Assembly (NCBI GenBank): GCA_018821535.1
Contig: JAHJLV010000032.1
Span: 1 to 34,524, forward strand
Origin: Pseudomonadota bacterium
GTDB taxonomy: Bacteria; Desulfobacterota; Desulfobacteria; Desulfobacterales; Desulfobacteraceae
Reading direction: 5' to 3'
Length of the DNA stretch: 34,524 nucleotides
The notes beneath the pieces were generated by a model, which was given only the letters and a program-made list of their open reading frames with translations, did not search any database and had not been told where the DNA came from. Within the stretch, counting starts at the first letter, position 1, and every line of letters starts with the position of its first letter. The translations under genes and the position numbers were made by a program. Below, piece after piece: positions 8,893-16,017 of this stretch.

Positions 8893-9834
8893 TTATTGTT
8901 TAAGGGGTTCTTCTTTGATCCCCACTGATTTGGAAGAATCTATGTTAATTCTTGCACTGGGTTTGACATTGGTGTCCGATGCTTTTGACGCCCCGGATTT
9001 GGGAATAGAATTAATATCATTCTGAAATTTTGATATGGTGGCACTCATTTTTTCATCCAGCTCTTTGATTCGGGTGTTCAGTTGCTTGATCTGGTTTTCC
9101 AGTTGTGTTTTGAGCTCAGCAGCCTGCTGACCGGATTCGGTTTTTAAAATATATTCCTGTGCGAATCTGTTCTGTTTTTTATCCAGAAGGCTGAAATCTT
9201 TTCTCAGTGTCCCAATCTGTTGTTCATATTCTGAAAGTTCAAGAAGCCGGGCGTCAAATTCGTCTTTGAAAAGGGTGATATCTTCTTTTATCTGTTTTGC
9301 AGTCTTGTCAAACCGATCCCGGGTTTCCTTGAGCGCTGCCAGTGTTTTTTCATTCATCACCACGCTCTGGTTGGTATTTTCTGTGACACGGGTCTCAAGT
9401 TTTTCTATCTGTTTTTGTATGGTTCCGGCATCTGCTTTTTTTGTCAGTTGTCCTTCCAGTGCCAGATTTTTCTTTTCAAGGGCGGGCACAGAAGAGTCCA
9501 GATCATATCTGTTCTTGGCAATTTTAACATCCAGTGCATTGAGTTTTTCTTCAAGCTGTCTGGAAATCTTTTCATACTGGGTCTGCTTGTTCAGATCTGC
9601 ATCCACAACGCGTTCTTTCATGTCCAGATAGGCAAACAGCAGAATGGCGCCAATCAGACAGGGGATGATGATGGAAATGATGGTCACCCGGTTGGATAGT
9701 TTGTCAATCTTAAGTGTATTGATTTCTTCGAGATACTCAGATGACTGAATCGGCGTATCTGATCCTGCCGCAGGGTCTTCCTTATCAAAATCCTTGATAT
9801 CCGGTCTGAAGTTATTTAGATTATTTGAGTCCAT
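8893..9834 (-). CDS. Membrane-anchored coiled-coil protein, hypothetical
   Basis: 313 aa with an acidic cytoplasmic N-terminus (about 1-47), one transmembrane segment (VTIISIIIPCLIGAILLFAY, about 48-68) and then a long charged region of heptad-like pattern to about residue 275 (for example KNLALEGQLTKKADAGTIQ and QLENQIKQLNTRIKELDEK). A low-complexity tail follows. AGGAAA precedes the ATG. It lies 15 bp downstream of guaA and 4 bp upstream of the 532-aa gene, so they are co-transcribed. Topology suggests a bitopic inner-membrane protein with a periplasmic coiled coil, perhaps a scaffold; there is no enzymatic motif and I do not recognise a family. Confidence 0.85.
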   Translation of the reverse strand: MDSNNLNNFRPDIKDFDKEDPAAGSDTPIQSSEYLEEINTLKIDKLSNRVTIISIIIPCLIGAILLFAYLDMKERVVDADLNKQTQYEKISRQLEEKLNALDVKIAKNRYDLDSSVPALEKKNLALEGQLTKKADAGTIQKQIEKLETRVTENTNQSVVMNEKTLAALKETRDRFDKTAKQIKEDITLFKDEFDARLLELSEYEQQIGTLRKDFSLLDKKQNRFAQEYILKTESGQQAAELKTQLENQIKQLNTRIKELDEKMSATISKFQNDINSIPKSGASKASDTNVKPSARINIDSSKSVGIKEEPLKQ

Positions 9835-9849
9835 CAGTGTTTCCTGTAG

Positions 9850-11379
9850 TTATTCCCATTCAATTGTTCCGGGGGGTTTGGATGTAATGTCAAATACAAC
9901 CCGATTGATGTTCTCTACTTCATTGATAATCCGGTTTGAAATTTTACCCAGAAGATCATGGGGCAGTTTTGCCCAGTCTGCGGTCATGGCATCATTGCTG
10001 GTCACAGCTCTTATGGCAATGCAGTTTGCAAAGGTGCGTTTATCTCCCATGACACCGACGCTTTTTATGGGAAGCAGGACTGCAAAAGACTGCCATAATT
10101 TTCTGTAAAGACCGGCATTTTTTATTTCCTCAAGCAACAGAGCGTCCGCTTCCCTTAATATATTCAGACGTTTTTCAGTAATTTCTCCCATGATCCGGAT
10201 GGCAAGACCGGGACCGGGGAAAGGTTGCCGCCATATCAGATCATCATTGATCCCAAGTTCAGTCCCAAGCTTTCTGACTTCATCTTTAAAAAGCAGTTGT
10301 AAAGGCTCTACCAGCTTAAGTTTCATTTTTTCGGGAAGCCCGCCGACATTATGATGGGATTTGATAATGGATGTAGGGCCGCCAAAAGCGGATTTGGATT
10401 CTATGATATCCGGATACAGGGTCCCCTGGCCTAAAAATTCTGCGCCATCTATTTCGGATGCTTGCGCCTCAAACACTTCTATAAATAGATTTCCAATGAT
10501 TTTGCGTTTTTTTTCCGGATCAACCACGCCTTTCAGGGCAGTGAGAAATTTATCCTGTGCATCAACGAATTTGATATTCAGATCCAGATTTGTGATCAGG
10601 TTTTTTTCAAGTGTCTGTTTTTCATTTTTTCGCAACAGACCATTGTCCACAAAAATACAGAATAAATTTTTTCCAATGGCTTTGTGGATAAGGGTGGCAG
10701 CAACAGATGAGTCAACGCCTCCGGATAATCCCATGATGACTTTTTTATCGCCAACCGCTTCTTTAATCTGAGCGACTGCACCGTCACGGAAGGATTTCAT
10801 GGTCCAGTTTTCGCTGCATTTGCAGACATCGAACAGAAAATGACGGATCATTTTGGAACCATTGATTGAATGTTCCACTTCAGGATGGAGCTGTAATCCG
10901 TAAAATTTTTTTTCAGGATTGGCAATCGCAGCAATGGGGGTGTTTTGAGTTGAAGCCGTGATTTTAAAATTTTCAGGCAGTTCAATGGCAGAATCACCGT
11001 GGCTCATCCAGCATTGGAACCCGGTTTCCATGTCTTTAAAAAGAGGGTCTGAATCCTTTATTTCAAGGCTTGCAAATCCATATTCACGTTTGCTTGCCTT
11101 TTTAATTTTCCCGCCAAGGATGTGCACCATATAATGCATGCCGTAACAGATGCCAAGCACCGGGATTCCCAGATCAAAAAGGGATTTATCCATGGTGGGA
11201 CTGTTTTCTTCATATATGCTTGAAGGACCGCCGGACAGGATGATGCCTTCCGGATGAAGTGCCTTGATTTTTTCTATCGGGATATTGGAGGGTTCCACCT
11301 GGCAGTATACATTGTTTTCCCTGACTCTTCTGGCAATCAGCTGATTAAATTGAGAACCAAAATCAATCACAACTATCAT
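9850..11379 (-). CDS. guaA: GMP synthase (glutamine-hydrolysing)
   Basis: 509-aa enzyme making GMP from XMP, ATP and glutamine. The class-I glutamine amidotransferase half shows GICYGMHYM with the nucleophilic cysteine and LHPEVEHS with the histidine and glutamate. The ATP-pyrophosphatase half has the P-loop GLSGGVDSSVAA, and the C-terminal dimerisation domain ends with the family signature KPPGTIEWE. I placed the start at the ATG at 11379 (MIVVIDFGSQFNQ), which matches other GuaA proteins and has GGGA upstream; the frame is open for another 34 codons back to 11481, but that stretch is not GuaA-like. It heads an operon with three poorly known genes and is divergent from efp. No guaB is nearby. 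Confidence 0.97.
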   Translation of the reverse strand: MIVVIDFGSQFNQLIARRVRENNVYCQVEPSNIPIEKIKALHPEGIILSGGPSSIYEENSPTMDKSLFDLGIPVLGICYGMHYMVHILGGKIKKASKREYGFASLEIKDSDPLFKDMETGFQCWMSHGDSAIELPENFKITASTQNTPIAAIANPEKKFYGLQLHPEVEHSINGSKMIRHFLFDVCKCSENWTMKSFRDGAVAQIKEAVGDKKVIMGLSGGVDSSVAATLIHKAIGKNLFCIFVDNGLLRKNEKQTLEKNLITNLDLNIKFVDAQDKFLTALKGVVDPEKKRKIIGNLFIEVFEAQASEIDGAEFLGQGTLYPDIIESKSAFGGPTSIIKSHHNVGGLPEKMKLKLVEPLQLLFKDEVRKLGTELGINDDLIWRQPFPGPGLAIRIMGEITEKRLNILREADALLLEEIKNAGLYRKLWQSFAVLLPIKSVGVMGDKRTFANCIAIRAVTSNDAMTADWAKLPHDLLGKISNRIINEVENINRVVFDITSKPPGTIEWE

Positions 11380-11467
11380 AAAATATTTTTCCCATATTAG
11401 TATTTTTTTATAAGTCTTAATATTTGCAATACTCCCGATAAAAAAGCAAGTTGTTTTTATCAGAAGG

Positions 11468-11481
11468 TTGCCATATGGCAA
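11468..11481. promoter_or_regulatory. Perfect 14-bp palindrome between guaA and efp
   Basis: TTGCCATATGGCAA is a perfect inverted repeat in the 168-bp divergent intergenic region, about 67 bp before the efp ATG and 89 bp before the guaA ATG. A position between two divergent start sites fits an operator for a dimeric regulator, but no regulator is identified. Confidence 0.4.
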
Positions 11482-11547
11482 TTAATATGATTAAAGGAGG
11501 AATAGTATTTATATATTGGTATATCAAGATAAATTAGGAGCATTTTT

Positions 11548-12111
11548 ATGTATCTGGCAAGTGACCTGAGAAAAGGGTTGAAGTTTGAGATAGATGGTGA
11601 ACCGTATGTGATTGTTGATTTTGAATTTAAAAAACCGGGTAAGGGACAATCCCTGTACAAGTGTAAATTAAAAAATATGATTACCGGCACGCAGTTTGAA
11701 AGAACCTACAGATCTGGTGACAAATTCAATAAAGCGGATCTGGAGGAGCAGGAAATGGAATATCTTTATTCCGACAAGGATAATTGCTGTTTTATGAATT
11801 CATCCAATTACGAGCAGGTTTTCATGACCAAGGATCAGCTTGGGGATGCGCTTGATCTGCTCAAGGACAATACCGTCTGTACGGTATTGTTGTTTAACGG
11901 CCGTCCCATCGGGGTGACGCTTCCAAATTTTGTGAACTTGAGAGTGGTTCAGTCTGAACCCTGGGCAAAAGGGGACACGGCAACCGGAAGCACCAAGCCC
12001 GCAGTTCTGGAAACTGGATTTGAGCTGCAGGTGCCGCCGTTTATTGATGAAGGGCAGATGATTAAAGTTGATACAAGAACCCGCGAGTATTCTGAAAGGG
12101 TGAATGAGTAA
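11548..12111 (+). CDS. efp: Translation elongation factor P
   Basis: 187-aa EF-P, which relieves ribosome stalling at polyproline stretches. All three beta-barrel domains are represented: the N-terminal KOW-like domain with the loop KKPGKGQ (Lys32, equivalent to the modified lysine Lys34 of E. coli), the middle OB domain (ERTYRSGDKF, EYLYSDKDNCCFMN) and the C-terminal domain ending GQMIKVDTRTREYSERV. The ribosome binding site is AGGAG, 10 nt before the ATG. No epmA, epmB, earP or ymfI homolog is in view, so the modification status of Lys32 cannot be judged. Its last codons overlap the start of the hybrid kinase by 8 nt. Confidence 0.97.
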   Translation: MYLASDLRKGLKFEIDGEPYVIVDFEFKKPGKGQSLYKCKLKNMITGTQFERTYRSGDKFNKADLEEQEMEYLYSDKDNCCFMNSSNYEQVFMTKDQLGDALDLLKDNTVCTVLLFNGRPIGVTLPNFVNLRVVQSEPWAKGDTATGSTKPAVLETGFELQVPPFIDEGQMIKVDTRTREYSERVNE

Positions 12112-14164
12112 GATAGAAAAAATACCTGAAGATTTTCCGATCAAAAAGATTCTGGTTGTGGATGACGAAGAAAGTCTGCGTTCTCTGCTTGCAAATGCCT
12201 TGGGCCGGGCAGGTTTTTCCCTTACCCAGGCTGAGCATGCAGAAAGTGCAATAACTTTTTTGGAAACCCAATCCTTTGATCTGGTGATTTCTGATATTGC
12301 CATGCCCGGGATGGATGGGGTTGAATTGATGAAGCAGATCAAATCAAGAACCCCCCAGACCGATGTCATTATCATGACCGGGTATGGATCAGAATATTCC
12401 TATGTGGATCTTATGGATGCAGGTGCCTCTGATTATCTGACCAAACCGTTTAAACTGGATTCCATTATTGCACGGATCAACCGGATTGCCAGGGAAAAAA
12501 ACAACCTGATCAATCTGAAAAAGATCAACCAGGAATTGTGCATGGCCATTGAAAGGGCGAATATCCTTGCAAGGGAGGCAAAGGAAGCCTCAAAAGCAAA
12601 GACATTTTTTCTGGCCAGCATGAGTCATGAAATAAGAACGCCTCTCAACGGTATTGTCGGTTATACGGATATGCTGCTGGATACACCTTTAAATGATGAA
12701 CAGAAATCTTTTCTAAAGCATGCCAGATTTTCCTGTGATGCCTTACTTTCGGTGGTAAATGATATCCTGGATTTTTCAAAGGTTGAGGCCGGTCGTCTTC
12801 AGCTTGAAAATATGGCATTTGATCCTGAAGTGCTGTGTTTTGATGCAATTGATATGGTCAGGACCAAAGTGGATGAATCCGCAGTGGAACTTATTGTTAC
12901 TGTTACAGATGCGGTGCCCGGGCTTGTGATGGGTGATCCTCACAGATTCAGGCAGGTTTTGCTCAATCTTTTGGGGAATGCAGTAAAATTTACCCGCAAA
13001 GGTGTGATCGGACTTAAACTGGATTCAAAATTGACAGAATCCGGTCACTGTTGTCTGACAGTCAGCATCAAAGACAGCGGTATTGGAATAGCACAGGACC
13101 AGCAGGATAAAATATTCAAACCGTTTATCCAGTCAGAAGATGATATCACCAACCGGTATGGCGGAACAGGGCTGGGGCTGGCCATCAGCAAAAATATCGC
13201 CCATAAAATGCAGGGGGATATCTGGGTTGAAAGCATAAAAGGTGAGGGGTCGACATTTTATTTTACATCCTGTTTTAAAATAGGCGAAAATAAAAAAGTC
13301 GATCGGGTTCAACCGGTTCTTTTAAGAGGAAAAAGAGTGCTGGTCTGCTCAGTGTCTGAAAGTATTCATGAAATTTTATACCATGAACTGAGTCGCTGTG
13401 AAATGGATATCACCAGCATCTTTCTGCAAAACAAGAATCAATTTTTAAAGGATTATCCGGATTTTGATATTGGTATTGTTGACTTTGGCAATAGCGATAA
13501 GCAAACCATAAATGACCTTATTGAAAAACATATTCCGGACAGTATTTTCAAGGCAGGATTTGATTTTCTTGCCTGCTCCATCCCGGCTTCGGGTATAGCG
13601 GAACTGTTTAAAAACGCCGGATTCAAAGGTTTTTTGCCCAAGCCTGTTTCAAGGCGAAAACTGATTGACATGATTGCATATGTCATTGGCATAAAAAATA
13701 CAAAAATCCGGGAAAAAAATGAGGATGCCCTGATTGTGACATCCCATCTTTTAAATGAGAACAAAAAGCATTCAGTTTCGATCCTGCTGGTAGAAGATAA
13801 CCCTGTGAATCAGAAAATGACAAAATTAATGCTGTCAAAAGCAGGTTATGCAGTTGATATTGCGGTTGACGGTCAGGATGCAGTGTATAAATATACTTCA
13901 GCGCCAGGCAGTTATGATCTGATCCTGATGGATATCAACATGCCGAAGATGAACGGATTTGAAGCAACCAAAGCCATTCGGGGCTTTGAAATGAAAAATA
14001 AAAGTTTGAAAAGAATACCCATTCTGGCCTTGACCGCAAATGTTCTGGATGATTTTAAGCGAAAATGCGTAGATGCTCAGATGGATGACTTCTTAACCAA
14101 ACCGATTAAAAGAGATGTTGTTTTCACGTCCATACGAAAATGGGTGAATGCGCAAAAATCGTAA
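12104..14164 (+). CDS. Hybrid sensor histidine kinase / response regulator (REC-HisKA-HATPase-degenerate REC-REC)
   Basis: 686-aa cytoplasmic signalling protein with no transmembrane segment. Domains in order: receiver (KKILVVDDEESL, phospho-acceptor Asp64 in ISDIAMPG); HisKA with His175 in SMSHEIRTPLNG; HATPase with the N box around Asn292, DSGIG (324-328) and GGTGLGLA (353-360); a degenerate receiver-like region (about 410-530) that lacks the normal acidic cluster; and a C-terminal receiver (ILLVEDNPVNQ, Asp610 in LMDINMPKMNG). Its ATG lies inside the efp 3' end (8-nt overlap, ATGAGTAAG), so translation should be coupled to EF-P. With input through an N-terminal receiver rather than a sensor domain, it probably acts as a phosphorelay intermediate. 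The partner is not identifiable here. Confidence 0.93.
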   Translation: MSKIEKIPEDFPIKKILVVDDEESLRSLLANALGRAGFSLTQAEHAESAITFLETQSFDLVISDIAMPGMDGVELMKQIKSRTPQTDVIIMTGYGSEYSYVDLMDAGASDYLTKPFKLDSIIARINRIAREKNNLINLKKINQELCMAIERANILAREAKEASKAKTFFLASMSHEIRTPLNGIVGYTDMLLDTPLNDEQKSFLKHARFSCDALLSVVNDILDFSKVEAGRLQLENMAFDPEVLCFDAIDMVRTKVDESAVELIVTVTDAVPGLVMGDPHRFRQVLLNLLGNAVKFTRKGVIGLKLDSKLTESGHCCLTVSIKDSGIGIAQDQQDKIFKPFIQSEDDITNRYGGTGLGLAISKNIAHKMQGDIWVESIKGEGSTFYFTSCFKIGENKKVDRVQPVLLRGKRVLVCSVSESIHEILYHELSRCEMDITSIFLQNKNQFLKDYPDFDIGIVDFGNSDKQTINDLIEKHIPDSIFKAGFDFLACSIPASGIAELFKNAGFKGFLPKPVSRRKLIDMIAYVIGIKNTKIREKNEDALIVTSHLLNENKKHSVSILLVEDNPVNQKMTKLMLSKAGYAVDIAVDGQDAVYKYTSAPGSYDLILMDINMPKMNGFEATKAIRGFEMKNKSLKRIPILALTANVLDDFKRKCVDAQMDDFLTKPIKRDVVFTSIRKWVNAQKS

Positions 14165-14205
14165 ACAGAAGTTTCAAAAACATCGCAGTTACAAAATATT
14201 AATGC

Positions 14206-14233
14206 TTGACTTTAATTATTATGTAGATATAAT
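14206..14233 (+). promoter_or_regulatory. Sigma-70-type promoter of the cold-shock gene
   Basis: TTGACT (14206-14211) and TATAAT (14228-14233) are separated by 16 bp. The start site would be near 14240, giving a leader of about 130 nt before the csp ATG. Long leaders are typical of cold-shock mRNAs, where they act as thermosensors; that function is inferred here. Confidence 0.75.
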
Positions 14234-14370
14234 GTAACGAAATTTGCACTGATTGAAATTAAGTGCGCTGGTTTCCTCTTTTAAGGTGTACATCTAAAAA
14301 ATTAAATTTGATTTACCCCCCCCAAAGTTAGAAACTAATTTATTATTATTTATTACAGGAGAATGCCGAC

Positions 14371-14574
14371 ATGGCGAATGGTACAGTAAAATGGTTTAAC
14401 GACTCAAAAGGTTTTGGTTTTATCGAGCAGGAAAATGGTGGGAAAGATGTATTCGTACATCATTCAGGAATTAACTCAACTGGTTTTAAATCCCTCAATG
14501 AAGGAGACCGCGTTTCCTTTGATATTGAAGAAGGACAAAAAGGACCAGCCGCAACAAATGTAACCGTTGTTTAG
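14371..14574 (+). CDS. Cold-shock protein, CspA family
   Basis: 67-aa single cold-shock domain. The RNA-binding motifs RNP1 (KGFGFI, residues 13-18) and RNP2 (DVFVHH, 26-31) are intact, as is the opening [16 protein letters not shown]. These proteins bind single-stranded RNA or DNA and act as RNA chaperones. AGGAGA lies 8 nt before the ATG. The gene is monocistronic: it has its own promoter with a leader of about 130 nt and a strong terminator 57 bp after the stop. Which csp paralog it is cannot be told from one sequence. Confidence 0.97.
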   Translation: MANGTVKWFNDSKGFGFIEQENGGKDVFVHHSGINSTGFKSLNEGDRVSFDIEEGQKGPAATNVTVV

Positions 14575-14630
14575 TTAACCGTTTTATTTTTGCGCTAAGA
14601 ACGAAGCCATGATGTTGGCTTGAAAAATAT

Positions 14631-14668
14631 GCCCCCTGCCGAAGAAATTCTGCAGGGGGCTTTTTTTT
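14631..14668 (+). terminator. Rho-independent terminator after the cold-shock gene
   Basis: GCCCCCTGC (14631-14639) pairs perfectly with GCAGGGGGC (14652-14660) around a 12-nt loop, followed by eight T residues. Confidence 0.92.
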
Positions 14669-15042
14669 AGAGTGCCCCCGGAACTGCCGTGTTGTGTTTT
14701 AAGACTTTGAACCAAAGGTTCAAATAAGTGGGCATTCAGTATTACTTTCAGGCTTTTCCATTCTGGCTGGACAAAGCGCACCGGTAAAAGGGTGAACTCC
14801 CGTTAACGTGTGGTTAGGGTAAAGGCTGTCTTACAATCACGAACATCCCAGGGGCACAATTTTTTTTTACCAATTAAATGCAGATTGTGATCAAGCAGGA
14901 GAGGCCAGAAAAAAAATAGAACAGAAAAAACAATTTTAACTCAGATGATTCATACTATAAGAAATCCAATGGATTTGCAAAGTCTTTTTTTTTAAAAAAA
15001 TGGATATTAATTTTCAGGCGTATCATCCTCTTCAATTTCAAT
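14669..15042. other. Intergenic stretch without a supported gene
   Basis: 374 bp between the csp terminator and the 3' end of the PAS protein. It contains homopolymer A and T runs. Short open frames exist on the minus strand but have stops, no RBS and no recognisable motif. In frame beyond the stop of the PAS protein (TAG at 15043) the reading continues for 11 acidic residues to a TAA near 15010. Confidence 0.5.
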
Positions 15043-15948
15043 CTAAAGACTATCTGTACCCTGATCTAACTGGATGATCTTCAACCCGCCAGGATAGGGT
15101 TTTGTCCTGTCATGGTGGATGGATTGAATCTGTCTGCTGATACTGGCGATTCGTTCTCCGGCCCTGCGTATGTTTTTCAGGTGTCGTTCCCTTTCCAGTG
15201 GATTATCCTTGTCCATCTCCATCAGATCAAGGCTGCCAAGCAGATGCATTAAGGGTTGGTTTAATTCATGGGCAGTGGCCCCTGCCATCTGCAGCACAAC
15301 AGTCAGCCGCTCCTGTTCGATGATTGACATCTGCTGTTCTTTTATCTTCAGATTGGCTTCAATCAGTCTTTGAATAGTAGACTGCTGTTTTCTTTCTGCT
15401 TCTATTTGAGCTGTTATATCAATGGCCGCCACCCTTAAATTTTCATCGGGCGACTCATCGCGCGCGTAATCTTCTTTGCTCCCGTATAATCTTACGATAA
15501 TCGGTTTGTTTTCCTTTGTTTCCAGTTCAACGTCAATGGTTTTTTCTGCAGGATTTTTGAAAAATGATTTATATTGACCCAAAAAGGCTCTTTTTGAGTC
15601 TGTTTTTAAAAAATTATGGAAGGGTTTTCGAAGAACTGCCTCCATTCCAGAACCGGTTTTTTTTAGAAAGGTCCTGTTTGCTTCAAGAATATAACCGCCG
15701 CTGTCCAGAACAATGAAACTGACAGGAGCGTTGTTGAACAGTTCAGCAAATTTATTTTTATTGTATTCAAGATGAACCTGGGTGTTTCGAAGCTCTTCAT
15801 TTTGAAGTTCAAGTTCTATTTTATGGATATTCAGTTCTTCAGCCACTTGGTGGCAATCTTCAGGACGGATGTCAGGAGTTGTTACCGGTTGTTTCCTTGC
15901 AATTTTTTCAGCACGCTTTCGAATTTTATCTTTCGTGATTTTTTCCAT
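15043..15948 (-). CDS. PAS-domain protein with HisKA dimerisation helix but no ATPase domain
   Basis: 301 aa. An N-terminal charged coiled coil (EELNIHKIELELQNEELRN) leads into a PAS domain (about 65-180: AELFNNAPVSFIVLDSGGYI) and a PAC-like end, a second coiled coil, then a histidine-kinase dimerisation helix with the H-box sequence GATAHELNQPLMH (His227). The catalytic HATPase domain that should follow is absent: the frame stops at TAG after GLKIIQLDQGTDSL. It therefore cannot phosphorylate itself in cis and may be a substrate or scaffold for another kinase, or a truncated hybrid. The ATG at 15948 is preferred over an upstream TTG because AAGG sits 7 nt before it. It follows the CheB/CheR fusion by about 70 bp on the same strand, so the two likely work together. 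Confidence 0.85.
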   Translation of the reverse strand: MEKITKDKIRKRAEKIARKQPVTTPDIRPEDCHQVAEELNIHKIELELQNEELRNTQVHLEYNKNKFAELFNNAPVSFIVLDSGGYILEANRTFLKKTGSGMEAVLRKPFHNFLKTDSKRAFLGQYKSFFKNPAEKTIDVELETKENKPIIVRLYGSKEDYARDESPDENLRVAAIDITAQIEAERKQQSTIQRLIEANLKIKEQQMSIIEQERLTVVLQMAGATAHELNQPLMHLLGSLDLMEMDKDNPLERERHLKNIRRAGERIASISRQIQSIHHDRTKPYPGGLKIIQLDQGTDSL

Positions 15949-16017
15949 TTGCAAGCCTTGCCCTTCTTGTTTATGGTTTTCAGGGATTTATTCCGTCAGG
16001 AGTCAAGACACTGACCG

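Noticed and set aside
11380..11481. N-terminal extension of GuaA by 34 residues
   Set aside because: The extension is not like any GuaA N-terminus and starts with TTG in the palindrome; MIVVIDFGSQ is the conserved start.
11490..11540. 16-codon frame (MIKGGIVFIYWYIKIN) upstream of efp as leader peptide
   Set aside because: No attenuator-type structure or control codons follow; AT-rich chance frame.
14584..14781. 65-aa minus-strand frame across the csp terminator
   Set aside because: It starts with GTG without an RBS, runs through a strong terminator and has no protein-like conservation cues.
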